Assembly (NCBI GenBank): GCA_965221935.1
Contig: CBDCSZ010000077.1
Coordinates: 91,128-155,127, forward strand
From: JAPOXR01 sp965221935
Lineage (GTDB): Bacteria > Pseudomonadota > Alphaproteobacteria > Rhodobacterales > Rhodobacteraceae
Reading direction: 5' to 3'
DNA length: 64,000 nucleotides
Shown in pieces: positions 9,685 through 18,669 of this stretch; the first letter of the stretch is position 1; every line of letters begins with the position of its first letter. Position numbers and translations under genes: made by a program. The notes beneath the pieces are model-generated. The model was given only the letters and a program-made list of their open reading frames with translations. It had not been told where the DNA came from and did not search any database.

Positions 9685-9793
9685 GCTGTGGCTTGATTGG
9701 CAATCGTGTCGTCGAAACATCCGATGTCACCGCCCCGGTTTGCGGACCGCTTCCGCCAAAAAATCGCACACTCACAACAAACGGAATGTTGCC

Positions 9794-10369
9794 ATGAAAA
9801 AGAATGCAGCCGCAGCCCTGATTGCCGTCGGCATCGCAGGGTCCGCCATGTCAGCCGATGAGTTCAATGTCCTTGTCTTGGAAATCGCCGGGCAGGCGAA
9901 CGGGACCGTTGAGATTGAACTGTTGCCCGATGTCGCGCCGCTGCACGCAGAACGCATCAGACAGCTTGCGGAGGCAGGCGCCTACGACAATGTCGTGTTT
10001 CACAGAGTTATTGCCGGCTTTATGGCGCAGACCGGAGACGTCGCATATGGCAAGAAAGACGGCGGCCGGATTGCCTGGGCAGGCCGCGGAGGATCCGACG
10101 AGCCGGACTTGCCGGCAGAATTCTCGGACATTCCCTATGTCAAGGGTGTCGTGGGAATGGCGCGGTCACAGCATCCTGACAGCGCGAATTCACAGTTCTT
10201 TATCATGTTTGCGGACGCGCCTTTCCTCAATGGCCAGTATACGGTTGTCGGGAGAGTGATCGCTGGACAAGACATCGTCGATGCCATAAAAAAAGGCGAC
10301 CAAGCCAAAAACGGCCAGGTGGAGGATCCGGATCACATTGTCCGCGCTTTTTCAAAACCCGCGCCATAA
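9794..10369 (+). CDS. Exported cyclophilin-type peptidyl-prolyl isomerase
   Basis: Catalyses cis-trans isomerisation of prolyl bonds, assisting protein folding. The 191-residue product from the ATG at 9794 starts with a Sec signal peptide (MKKNAAAALIAVGIAGSAMS), so a periplasmic location is likely. The cyclophilin core follows: YDNVVFHRVIAGFMAQTGD near residues 63-81 with the active-site arginine, and ANSQFFIMFADAPFLNGQY near 133-151. A longer TTG-initiated frame from 9740 would bury the signal peptide and was rejected. Its position after coaD is common in related bacteria. Confidence 0.93.
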   Translation: MKKNAAAALIAVGIAGSAMSADEFNVLVLEIAGQANGTVEIELLPDVAPLHAERIRQLAEAGAYDNVVFHRVIAGFMAQTGDVAYGKKDGGRIAWAGRGGSDEPDLPAEFSDIPYVKGVVGMARSQHPDSANSQFFIMFADAPFLNGQYTVVGRVIAGQDIVDAIKKGDQAKNGQVEDPDHIVRAFSKPAP

Positions 10370-11393
10370 CCAAGGCCAGTGCGGGCGCAGCGGATTCCTG
10401 GACCTCACGGCAAACCGGCTCTTTTCACTTAAACACACGCTTGCGGCCGCGGCGCTCGCTTCTGCGGCAGTGTCCACCGCGGCCAATCCCGCATTTTGGG
10501 AAGCGGAATGGCCACGCACCGATTTCACGACGCTGCGGGTTGCCGCGAACGAGATCATGTCCGGCGGGCCGCCAAAGGACGGGATACCGTCAATAACGGA
10601 CCCGGAATTGATACCGGCTCACAGCGAGACTCGGTTGAATCCGCGCGAATCGGTCATTGCGGTTTCCCTTGACGGCGAATCCAGGGCGTATCCGGTCCGC
10701 TATCTGTTGTGGCACGAAATCGTGAACGACAGAATTGGCGCCACCCCGATTGCTGTCACTTACTGTCCGCTGTGCAATTCAGGGATCGTGTTCGACCGCA
10801 GGGTGAATGCCGAGCTGCGCACATTTGGCGTCTCCGGAAAACTTCGCCATTCAGACATGATCATGTTCGACCGCGAAACGGAAAGCTGGTGGCAGCAGGC
10901 GGTTGGCGAGGGCATCGCCGGTGTCCACGCCGGTGACATCCTTGATGTGATTCCAGCCTTGACAATGAGTTGGGATGACTTCGTCACTTCGGCTGGCGAA
11001 GATGGGCTGGTGATGGACCAGCCGCGCCACAGCCGCCCCTATGGCTCCAACCCGTATGTCGGTTACGACACCTCGGAATCGCCCTTTCTCTATTTTGGGG
11101 AAAACCCGCCGAATGGCATCAATCCTCTTGCCAGGGTCGTCAGGGTCGGCGAGCTGGCCTGGCCGCTGGAGCGTCTGCGTCTCCAGGGATCGTTCACGGA
11201 AAACGGTTACAGGTTCAGCTGGCGCACGGGGCAGGCATCGCCGCTGGATACCCGCAATGTCGCCGATGGCCGCGAAATCGGAACTGTGCGGGTCGAGGAT
11301 GAATTGACCGGCGACATCGTTGCCCACGACATCATGTTCGCTTTCGCGTTTCATGCCTTTTTTCCGGATGGCGAATGGCAGGTTGGGGAGTAG
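10338..11393 (+). CDS. DUF3179 domain-containing exported protein
   Basis: A DUF3179-family protein; the family's biochemical function is not established. After an Ala-rich hydrophobic segment (HTLAAAALASAAVSTAA) that looks like a signal peptide, the domain runs to the C-terminus. The family's hallmark TYCPLCNSG, a CxxC pair, appears about residue 140. The start is uncertain. The frame opens with TTG at 10338, overlapping the cyclophilin gene by 32 bp, and a clear ribosome site is missing; a later non-ATG start nearer the hydrophobic segment is possible. It converges on tyrS. Confidence 0.82.
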   Translation: MSALFQNPRHNQGQCGRSGFLDLTANRLFSLKHTLAAAALASAAVSTAANPAFWEAEWPRTDFTTLRVAANEIMSGGPPKDGIPSITDPELIPAHSETRLNPRESVIAVSLDGESRAYPVRYLLWHEIVNDRIGATPIAVTYCPLCNSGIVFDRRVNAELRTFGVSGKLRHSDMIMFDRETESWWQQAVGEGIAGVHAGDILDVIPALTMSWDDFVTSAGEDGLVMDQPRHSRPYGSNPYVGYDTSESPFLYFGENPPNGINPLARVVRVGELAWPLERLRLQGSFTENGYRFSWRTGQASPLDTRNVADGREIGTVRVEDELTGDIVAHDIMFAFAFHAFFPDGEWQVGE

Positions 11394-11431
11394 GGGGAGC
11401 AACTGCCGGCAGCGAGGCCGATGCGCACAGA

Positions 11432-12685
11432 TCAGCCCGTCAACCGGATTGCGGCGTGGCGTTTTCGACTCGCAGACAGCGTTAACGGCGTTGCCAGCAT
11501 CTCGGCATCCAGCCTGAGCGACGTGTCCGACACAGGATTGCCGTTCAGCCTGACTGCGCCGCCGGCGATCAGACGCCGCGCCGCCTTGCCAGACTCCGCC
11601 AGCCCCGTCTGAATCAGCGCTTGGGTTATCGAAAGGCCTTCGCCCAGCTCGCTGCGGCTGATGGTCAGCGCCGGCATCCCGGACCCGGTCCTGCCATGCT
11701 CAAACAGCCCGGCCGAAGTCTGGCGCGCCTCCCGCGCCGCGTCCGGCCCGTGCGCAAGCGCGGTGGCATGATCCGCCAGAATCGCCTTTGCCTCATTGAT
11801 TTCCGAATCGCGCAGGCGGCCAAGCCGTCTGCACTCCGCCACATCGAGTTCGGTGAACAGGGTGAGAAACCGCTGCACATCGGCGTCGTCTGTGTTGCGC
11901 CAAAACTGCCAGAATTCGTATGGGGACCGCATATCCGCGTTCAGCCACACCGCTCCATCGGCGGTCTTGCCCATTTTTGAACCGGCCGCGGTGGTCAGGA
12001 GCGGAGACGTCAGCCCATAGCTGGCCGCATTCTCAACGCGCCTGATCAGGTCCACACCGTTCACGATATTTCCCCACTGATCGGAACCGCCCATCTGCAG
12101 GCGGCAGCCGTATTCCCGGTGCAGAACCAGAAAATCGTACGACTGCAGAATCATGTAGTTGAATTCCAGGAAGGACAGCGACTGCTCACGGTCAAGCCTG
12201 GATTTCACCGAGTCGAAAGCGAGCATCCGGTTGACCGAGAAATAGCGCCCGATATTCCGCAGAAAGGTCAGGTAATTCAGCGAGTCCAGCCATTCGGCGT
12301 TGTCCAGTATCATGGCATCGGTCGGACCGTCGCCGAAGCGCACATAGCGCTCGAATATCCGCCGGATGCCGCCAATGTTCCGGTTGATCTCCTGCGTCGA
12401 CAGCAGCGGACGTTCTTTGGCGCGGAACGAGGGATCGCCGACTTTTGTGGTTCCGCCACCCATCAAAACGATCGGCTTATGGCCTGTCCGCTGCAGCCAG
12501 CGCAGCATCATGATTTGAATCAGGCTGCCGACATGCAATGATTTTGCGGTCGCGTCAAAACCGATATAGGCGGGGGTCGGGCCGTCGGCAAACGTCTGGT
12601 CGAGACCCGCCAGGTCAGTGCAGTCATCAAGGAATCCGCGGGCCTGCATTGCACGAAGGAAATCGGATTTGGGATGAAACACCAT
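11432..12685 (-). CDS. tyrS: Tyrosyl-tRNA synthetase
   Basis: Charges tRNA-Tyr with tyrosine. The 417 residues fit the bacterial TyrRS type. The class I HIGH-like motif appears as KSLHVGSLIQ near residues 48-57, the tyrosine-binding and discrimination segment QMGGSDQWGNI near 197-207, and the KMSKS-type loop as GSKMGKTADGA near 235-245. A C-terminal S4 RNA-binding domain starts around residue 350 (SGKAARRLIAGGAVRLNG). It is divergent from anmK with 37 bp between starts, so the promoters must overlap. Confidence 0.97.
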   Translation of the reverse strand: MVFHPKSDFLRAMQARGFLDDCTDLAGLDQTFADGPTPAYIGFDATAKSLHVGSLIQIMMLRWLQRTGHKPIVLMGGGTTKVGDPSFRAKERPLLSTQEINRNIGGIRRIFERYVRFGDGPTDAMILDNAEWLDSLNYLTFLRNIGRYFSVNRMLAFDSVKSRLDREQSLSFLEFNYMILQSYDFLVLHREYGCRLQMGGSDQWGNIVNGVDLIRRVENAASYGLTSPLLTTAAGSKMGKTADGAVWLNADMRSPYEFWQFWRNTDDADVQRFLTLFTELDVAECRRLGRLRDSEINEAKAILADHATALAHGPDAAREARQTSAGLFEHGRTGSGMPALTISRSELGEGLSITQALIQTGLAESGKAARRLIAGGAVRLNGNPVSDTSLRLDAEMLATPLTLSASRKRHAAIRLTG

Positions 12686-12722
12686 CGCGGACGGTCCCTG
12701 AACTTAACCGCTGTCTGCATAC

Positions 12723-13838
12723 ATGACGCGGGAGCGATTGAAAAACACTGTGACCGCTGAATCGCAATGGGCAATCGGGTGCATGTCCGGAACATCGCTG
12801 GACGGTGTCGATGCGGCGGAAGTGAAAACCGACGGCGAGCGAATCCTTGCCTTCGGCCAGACCGAGTACCGCGCCTACACGCCAAACGAAAGAACGCTGC
12901 TGCGTTCCGCCTTGGGCCACTGGCCAGGCTCGCCGGCTGCGGAATTGGCCGGCGGCGTCGTCACCAAGGCGCACCTCGAAGTGCTGCGCCGTTTCAACAG
13001 GGATGCGGTTGTCGGATTTCATGGCCAGACATTGGCACACGATCCATCCCGGGCGCGGACCCATCAGGTCGGCTCGGCGGCGGCGCTTGCGGCGACGACC
13101 GGCCGCCGCATTGTCTGGGATTTTCGGACAGAGGATATGCGGCAGTCGGGGCAGGGCGCGCCGCTCGCCCCGTTTTATCACTTCGCGCTGGCGGTTCGGT
13201 TTGAATTGACCGAACCGGTTCTCTTCTTGAACCTTGGGGGCGTCGCCAATGTGACGTGGGTGAATCCGCGGTTTTCCGCGCCCGAAGAGCCAGGGGCGCT
13301 GGTGGCATTCGACACCGGACCGGCAAATGGCCCCATCAATGACTTGCTCTATGCCAGAGAGGGAATGGAATACGATTGCGATGGCGAACGCGCGCGGGCG
13401 GGCGCCATCGATGAAGGGGTCGCAGCGAAGTTTCTGCAGGACCCTTATTTCGACAGGCCGCCGCCGAAATCACTGGACCGGGATCACTTTTCCGATCTGT
13501 CTCAACGCGTTGGCAATCTGAGAACGGCGGATGCCGCGGCAACGCTGACCGCCTGCGCCGCCCGGGCCGCCGCTCTCGGTCTGCCGCATCTGCCGCAGAC
13601 GCCGGTGCTGGCAATCGTCTGCGGAGGAGGGAGGCGCAATCCAGTTTTCATGGAAATGCTGCGCGACGCGCTGGCCCTGCGCACCGTCGCCATAGAGGAG
13701 TTTGGTGTCAACGGGGATATGTTGGAGGCACAGGCTTTCGGGTATCTCGCATCGCGCGTGCTTTGCGGGCTGCCAACTTCCTGCCCGGCGACCACTGGCT
13801 GCGCTGCGCCGGTGAGCGGTGGAAGGATCGCCGGCTGA
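12723..13838 (+). CDS. anmK: Anhydro-N-acetylmuramic acid kinase
   Basis: Phosphorylates 1,6-anhydro-MurNAc to MurNAc-6-phosphate in cell-wall recycling. The 371 residues match AnmK. The N-terminal nucleotide-binding signature CMSGTSLDGVDAAE is at about residues 20-33, GFHGQTLAHDP near 100, and the ASKHA-fold VAFDTGPANGPIND segment near 195-208. A GTG start at 12750 is an alternative; both keep the domain intact. The divergent tyrS/anmK arrangement is recurrent in alphaproteobacteria. It converges on eno with an 18-bp gap. Confidence 0.95.
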   Translation: MTRERLKNTVTAESQWAIGCMSGTSLDGVDAAEVKTDGERILAFGQTEYRAYTPNERTLLRSALGHWPGSPAAELAGGVVTKAHLEVLRRFNRDAVVGFHGQTLAHDPSRARTHQVGSAAALAATTGRRIVWDFRTEDMRQSGQGAPLAPFYHFALAVRFELTEPVLFLNLGGVANVTWVNPRFSAPEEPGALVAFDTGPANGPINDLLYAREGMEYDCDGERARAGAIDEGVAAKFLQDPYFDRPPPKSLDRDHFSDLSQRVGNLRTADAAATLTACAARAAALGLPHLPQTPVLAIVCGGGRRNPVFMEMLRDALALRTVAIEEFGVNGDMLEAQAFGYLASRVLCGLPTSCPATTGCAAPVSGGRIAG

Positions 13839-13856
13839 CCCCATCCCTTCAGACGC

Positions 13857-15140
13857 TCAGCTCATGAACTTCGCAAATTCCGCGGCGCCCCGGAACCGGG
13901 CTTTATCGCCAAGCGTCTGTTCTATCCGGAGCAGCCGATTGTATTTGGCGGTCCGGTCAGACCGCGACAACGATCCGGTCTTGATCTGTCCGCAATTGGT
14001 GGCGACCGCCAAATCGGCAATTGTCGTGTCTTCGGTTTCACCTGACCGGTGTGAGACAATCGCCGCAAAACCGGCGGCGCGGGCTTCGTCCATTGTGCGC
14101 AGAGTCTCGGTCAGAGTGCCGATCTGGTTCAGTTTTATCAAAATCGCGTTCCCGCAGCCGCTCTCGACGCCGCGCCGCAGGCGCTCTGGATGGGTGACAA
14201 ACAGATCGTCGCCGACAAGCTGGCACTTCTCACCGATGGTTTCGGTCAGCGCATGCCAGCCTGACCAGTCATCTTCCGCGCAGCCGTCCTCAATTGAAAC
14301 AATTGGAAATCTTCCGATCAAATCCTCGAGAAACCGGACATTCTCGTCTCCCGTGCGGACTCTGTTCTCACCCGCGAAATCATAAACCCCGGCTTTGAAA
14401 TATTCCGTCGCTGCACAATCCAGCGCGAACAGGAAATCTTCCCCCGCTGTGTATCCGGCCCTCTCAACAGCCGTTTCAAGCATCGAAAGCGCGTCCTCAG
14501 CCGAAGCGATGGCGGGGGCAAATCCGCCCTCGTCGCCAACGCTCGTGGCATAACCGTTTTCTGAGAGGCAGATCTTCAATGCGTGAAACACCTCCGCCCC
14601 CATGCGCAATGCCTCCGCAAACCGGTCCGCGCCGACAGGAACGATCATAAACTCCTGAATATCAATGGGATTGTCTGCGTGGGCGCCGCCATTGATCACA
14701 TTCATCAACGGCACTGGAAGAACATCCGCGCCGCCGCCGATATGTTGAAACAGATGATCCTGCGCCGCCACCGCCGAGGCCTTCGCAACTGCCAGTGACA
14801 CTCCGAGAATCGCATTGGCTCCGAGCCGGGATTTGTTCGCCGTTCCGTCCAGCGCCGCCATGCGATTGTCGACCGCCTCCTGATCGGCGGCGGGCTGCCC
14901 GATCAACGCCGGTGCGATGGTCTGTGTGATGGATTGAATGGCCTTGAGTACACCCTTGCCGCCATAGCGGCCCGGATCGCCGTCACGCAGCTCAATCGCC
15001 TCGTAAGCCCCGGTCGATGCTCCCGAGGGAACCGCGGCAACCCCTGTCGCGCCGCATTCCAGGACCGCTTCGGCTTCAATTGTCGGGTTGCCGCGGCTGT
15101 CGAGTATTTCGCGCGCCGCTATGGCTTTGATCAAACTCAT
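13857..15140 (-). CDS. eno: Enolase
   Basis: Interconverts 2-phosphoglycerate and phosphoenolpyruvate in glycolysis. The 427 residues match bacterial enolases. The N-terminal signature AREILDSRGNPTIEAE is at 9-24. The C-terminal barrel shows SIEDGCAEDDWSGW near 288 and LVGDDLFVTHPERL, then LIKLNQIGTLTETL with the catalytic lysine near 340, and VSHRSGETEDTTIADLAV. The fur gene sits immediately upstream on the same strand with a 6-bp gap, so the two are probably co-transcribed. Confidence 0.98.
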   Translation of the reverse strand: MSLIKAIAAREILDSRGNPTIEAEAVLECGATGVAAVPSGASTGAYEAIELRDGDPGRYGGKGVLKAIQSITQTIAPALIGQPAADQEAVDNRMAALDGTANKSRLGANAILGVSLAVAKASAVAAQDHLFQHIGGGADVLPVPLMNVINGGAHADNPIDIQEFMIVPVGADRFAEALRMGAEVFHALKICLSENGYATSVGDEGGFAPAIASAEDALSMLETAVERAGYTAGEDFLFALDCAATEYFKAGVYDFAGENRVRTGDENVRFLEDLIGRFPIVSIEDGCAEDDWSGWHALTETIGEKCQLVGDDLFVTHPERLRRGVESGCGNAILIKLNQIGTLTETLRTMDEARAAGFAAIVSHRSGETEDTTIADLAVATNCGQIKTGSLSRSDRTAKYNRLLRIEQTLGDKARFRGAAEFAKFMS

Positions 15141-15146
15141 CGCGGT

Positions 15147-15566
15147 CTATCCTTGCTTTGCTTCTTTGGGCACGCCGTAGAGTTCCATGCGATGGCCGCG
15201 CAGCTCATAGCCCAGCCGCTGCGCGATGCGCCGCTGCAGCTCTTCGATTTCCTCATCCACAAATTCTATGACCCGGCCGCTGCGGATATCGATCAGATGA
15301 TCGTGATGCTCCCGCTCCGCGTCTTCGTAACGCGCAATACCGTCACCAAAGTCATACCGTTCGATCAATCCCACTTCTTCCAGAAGCTTGACTGTTCTGT
15401 AAACCGTGGCAATCGAAAGATTTGGATCAAGTTCAGCCGCACGCTGGTGAAGCTCCGCGACATTGGGATGGTCAGAGGACATCTCCAGCGCCTGGGCAAC
15501 GGCCTTCCGCTGGCCGGTCAGACGAATTCCAAGCGTTTCGCAGCGATCGAACAGGGCATTTGGCAT
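15147..15566 (-). CDS. fur: Fur-family iron-responsive regulator
   Basis: Metal-sensing repressor of the Fur family, 139 residues. The N-terminal winged helix (about residues 10-75) contains PNLSIATVYRTVKLLEEVG, the recognition-helix region. The dimerisation/metal domain has the histidine cluster EREHHDHLIDI and the C-terminal GYELRGHRMELYGVP typical of alphaproteobacterial Fur/Mur. It lacks the CxxC zinc pairs of E. coli Fur, as is usual in this class. Start at 15566 is preferred because an AGGA element precedes it; a start 9 codons earlier lacks one. It probably regulates iron genes such as the iron-binding protein at 21.2-22.2 kb, which is inferred. Confidence 0.85.
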   Translation of the reverse strand: MPNALFDRCETLGIRLTGQRKAVAQALEMSSDHPNVAELHQRAAELDPNLSIATVYRTVKLLEEVGLIERYDFGDGIARYEDAEREHHDHLIDIRSGRVIEFVDEEIEELQRRIAQRLGYELRGHRMELYGVPKEAKQG

Positions 15567-15874
15567 ACGCAATCCTATTGCACCGGCGACCATTTAGAAA
15601 CCGGAAACGTCTCTCCTCTGTCGTGTGCGGCTCAGCGGTCGGCGGACGAATGGCTTCAATTTCGTCAAGCGCGGCGCGGCGCCAAACCAGCTGAGCGATC
15701 ACCGATTGAATCCGCGCCAGCTTTCAGAGTCCGGTCCAACTGACGCAGGATTCGCCCTCCTGCCCATAAACGACCGGTTGCGGACAACCGCCCAGAAACC
15801 TGTTCATGGACAGGCGTCAACACAATTGGGTCAAGGGTTAGATTGCGGACAGTCCAATCGGACAGGGACAGGAC
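15567..15874. other. Gap with no recognised gene
   Basis: About 310 bp between fur and the recombinase relic. Fur promoter sequences should be at the left edge. On the minus strand a GTG-initiated stretch at 15702 opens like a ParE/RelE toxin N-terminus (AQLVWRRAALDEIEAI) but loses resemblance after about 17 residues. Nothing intact is present. Confidence 0.5.
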
Positions 15875-16360
15875 ACGCGGCAAGAACCCGCGCATTTCAC
15901 AGGGTCCCGACAGCAGATCAGACCACCGACAGCCAGGTCAGGGAGATCACGGCATCGGGATTCAATGTCGAGCCGCACCGTCACCGAGACCATCTCGGGA
16001 AGTGTTGCCATCACCAAGCTCGACCGGCTTGGGCGCAACGCCTTGGATGTCGCCGCCGCGGTGGCAGACCTCGATGCGGGCGGCATTAAGGTCCACTACC
16101 CGGCTCTCGGTGCTGTCGATCTCACCGGCGCGGCCGGCAAGCTCACCATGCATGCGATTTATGCAGTTGATGAGCTCGAGCTGGATCGCCCATCGAACGA
16201 ACCCGGGCAGGCCTTCGGCGCACCAAGGATCGGGGCAACTATCCCGGCCGGCCGTGCCGCCCCCCTCCGTCGAGGAGCGGCAGTCGTTTCTCAAACTCCC
16301 GGCAACCGGCGCCGGCGTCACCTCGCTTGCCCGGAAATCAACACTCCCGACAAAATAGAA
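15875..16360 (+). pseudogene. Serine recombinase (resolvase/invertase) relic, multiply frameshifted
   Basis: Pieces of one serine recombinase lie in order in different frames. HRVPTADQTTDSQVREI (about 15889-15939) corresponds to the N-terminal YxRVSTxDQ region. A second frame from about 15965 gives TETISGS and then AITKLDRLGRNALDVAAAV, the conserved motif around the second arginine of the catalytic domain, running to about 16190. The next frame gives ERTRAGLRRTKDRGNYPGRP, the hinge, and another gives VEERQSFLKLPATGAGVTSL, part of the C-terminal helix-turn-helix. At least three frameshifts and an internal deletion separate them, so it cannot be functional. It marks an old mobile-element insertion downstream of fur. 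Confidence 0.82.
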
Positions 16361-16690
16361 ACGGCTCCCATCAACCAGCCAAGAAAAAAACAGCCGGGAA
16401 AGAATTCAGTGGTCGCGGATTGCTCAGGTCTCCAGACGGTCACACGCCGAGTCAATCCGAAACAAATCCACTGCTCCCCGTCGAAACAACAGGCAATTCA
16501 ACAAGGCATCGCCCAGCGTCCACAACGAACCGCTGCGTTCATCTCGATGACGCGGCGCTGAGCCAAGCTGCGGAGCGGATGGCGGTGGTGATCCACTGGA
16601 AACTGGTCCAGGGCAGGACCGGCATCGGCTAAGCGGCTTCTCTGTCCGTGCGGCGTTATAATTGTATTGAACGGCGCGGCTGTTGGATGT

Positions 16691-16899
16691 ATGGTCGAAA
16701 ACATATTCAAGCACATTTATACATCCGCGACGCCGCCCGAAATACCCGGGTTTCCAAAGGGCTGGCGTGACGAGATCAAAGCGGACTTGGCGGCCCAAGT
16801 CGAGGCTGGCGGCACGCTCTACGCGTTCGTTCGGACGGCGCCTATATCGCACGGACCAAAGAAGGGGACCGGGTGCTCCGCCCGCCCGAGTGGCAGTAG
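16691..16899 (+). pseudogene. Small gene upstream of zeta-type toxin, frameshifted
   Basis: An ATG at 16691 opens a short acidic-to-mixed protein (MVENIFKHIYTSATPPEIPG, then KADLAAQVEAGGTLYAF). A shift near 16828 moves the frame to GAYIARTKEGDRVLRPPEWQ, ending at the TAG at 16897-16899. Read through the shift, the product would be about 69 residues and lies 26 bp before the zeta-like ATPase. That arrangement fits an antitoxin or accessory gene, but I cannot name its family. Continuity across the shift is my inference. Confidence 0.5.
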
Positions 16900-16925
16900 G
16901 CCTGTCCCGGCCCGCCTCCGCGCCC

Positions 16926-17437
16926 ATGCCGACCCTCCGCGTTGTTGCCGGCCCGAACGGGTGTGGCAAGTCAACCCTGACTCGCATGAGCGGTTTTAGA
17001 GGGCTCAAAATCATTGACCCAGATGCGATCGCGCGCGACTTGATCGCCGGCGACTTCGGACAGGCGGCGCGCGAGGCGCTGCGCCGACGACAGGCTGCGC
17101 TTGCCGAGGGAAGGACGCACCTGGTGGAAACCACGCTTGCCGGTTCCGGCGTACTTCGTCACATGTCGGCTGCGCGTCGGCAAGGCTACCGCATCATCCT
17201 GCACTATGTGTCGGTCGCCTCGCCGGACAAGGCGCTTGACCGCATCCGCAACCGGGTCGCCCTCGGCGGCCACGATATCCCGGAAGCGGACGCGCGGCGG
17301 CGATTGCGCGCACGGACGAGGTCCTGATCTACGACAGATCCCAACCGGCCGCACCCGCACCGGGAGGTTGCGATCTTCAGGGAGGGGCATGGTGGATTGC
17401 CGAATCGGTTCCCGGTTGGGCGGCCATGGCTCTCGTC
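16926..17437 (+). pseudogene. Zeta-toxin-like P-loop kinase, truncated by frameshifts
   Basis: Zeta toxins are P-loop kinases; the best-studied phosphorylate UDP-N-acetylglucosamine and block wall synthesis. From the ATG at 16926 the frame encodes VVAGPNGCGKSTLTR (Walker A, residues 6-20), IDPDAIAR, VETTLAGSG and RNRVALGGHDIPEADARRR, all typical of this family. The frame then ends early at 17327. The expected continuation, IARTDEVLIYDRSQP (about 17308-17352) and AWWIAESVPGWAAMA (about 17389-17433), sits in other frames. Comparison with intact relatives suggests that a short segment was deleted near 17305 as well as the frame being shifted. A 134-residue truncated product could still be made, but it lacks the C-terminal part. 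Confidence 0.72.
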
Positions 17438-17440
17438 CTC

Positions 17441-18669
17441 GCGACATCGCGGCATCGGCGATGACATCCGGATCGCGTGTTCTTTCGCGATATTCGTTTT
17501 GCACAGGGCCAGGAGTCTGTCGAGATACTGCCGACATAGGCAAAGGTGACCATCAAATCAGAAAGCCGGTGCATTGGCTGGGGTTCAAATTGAATCAGTG
17601 AACCGAAGCCAGAACTGCGAACGGGACCGTCAACCGGGACTTTCGCGGCAGCAACGTCGGCTACCCGGTGCCCCCGCACAGATCCGAATGCGGTCGCTGA
17701 ACCATCCGGCTCCCACCTTGGGTCCTGTCGGTAAATTCCGTGTTCGGCCATAGGCGCAGAATCCGCAGCGGCGGCCAGCAGGCAGCTGCCGGCATGCCGA
17801 CCGTGTTCCAACTGAAACGGTCCTGCTGCGAGCGTTGCCGAAGGATGCGCAGCCACAGCCTCTTGAGGCGGAACACAACCCTGGTGGAGAACCGGAAGCT
17901 GGTTGACACGGAGCCTTGCGCTTCGTCAGCGCACCTCCCCCAAGGTGCGTTTCAACATACAGACCGTGCAGGTGGGGGCCGGAGTCCCAGAAGTATCTGG
18001 CACAGCCCGGTCGCGGCCTTGGATCCGAAGTGTCCCATCGGCGGTCCCCGTCTCTCCCGTTGACCGCCGGCAGCCAGTTCCGTCTACGGTGTCAACCCGC
18101 AGCTGCAGCAAATGTCTTCATCAATGCCACAAGCGGAAGTGCGGGATCCGGCTGGCGACGTTCCGTTCCTGGCGGCGGCCGTAGCATTCGCGGTGCGCAC
18201 CGCGACATGCGTATTCGGGCGATCGGCATCGCGTCGGGCAGGAGTGTAAAAACCCTGCGCGAAAGCCGGGCGCGCCGACCACGGCCCGGTCCCCGACTTT
18301 GCAAAGGCAGCCGACAGCCATCCGCCTCACTGCCAACCCATCAGCTTCCATTCAGACGCAAGCCGGAATCAGCGGGTGAGCAGTTGCCCGAAAACAAGGT
18401 TTCCCGCAGTTTCACCCTGGAGCGCCGGAATCTACACCAGATTCTGAGTCTGCCCGGGCAAATCGGGAGGCGGCGGGCGCAAATCGGTCGTGTCCGGGAT
18501 GGCGTATGCAGCGTGAGCCTGCAAGGCAAATCCATTCAATCCAAAAGTCGCGCCGGTTGCGCATCCCGCTGCGCCAGGGCGCCGCCAATACGGAGTGTGG
18601 CGAAGGTGCATTTGAGATCTCTTCAGCGGCCGTCTCATTGTCTGAGTTCCGTGTCGAATTCAGGTGGGT
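17441..18669. other. Degraded region without an intact gene
   Basis: About 1.2 kb with no intact coding sequence that I recognise, apart from the maturase relic annotated separately. Long overlapping open frames exist only because the DNA is GC-rich. A stretch near 18100-18260 on the plus strand gives CHKRKCGIRLATFRSWRRP in one frame and a basic helix-like segment in the next, vaguely like the InsA part of IS1 elements. 18300-18669 yields nothing recognisable on either strand. Confidence 0.5.
17645..17909 (-). pseudogene. Group II intron reverse transcriptase/maturase, C-terminal relic
   Basis: On the minus strand one frame gives RLKRLWLRILRQRSQQDRFS and then RILRLWPNTEF. A second frame gives DPRWEPDG and a third IRICAGAP. 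Together they match the C-terminal end of bacterial group II intron proteins (pattern RRSQ-DR-W, P-R-LHPWP--RF, PRWEP, ICAGG). The three-frame split shows at least two frameshifts. The reverse-transcriptase domain itself is not visible upstream, so only the maturase tail survives. Confidence 0.68.

Noticed and set aside
9740..9793. N-terminal extension of the cyclophilin from a TTG start
   Set aside because: It would place charged residues before a clear signal peptide; the internal ATG is better.
15640..15702. ParE/RelE-like N-terminus on the minus strand (AQLVWRRAALDEIEAI)
   Set aside because: Only about 17 residues match by eye, the start is GTG without a ribosome site, and no partner antitoxin is present. 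Too short to annotate.
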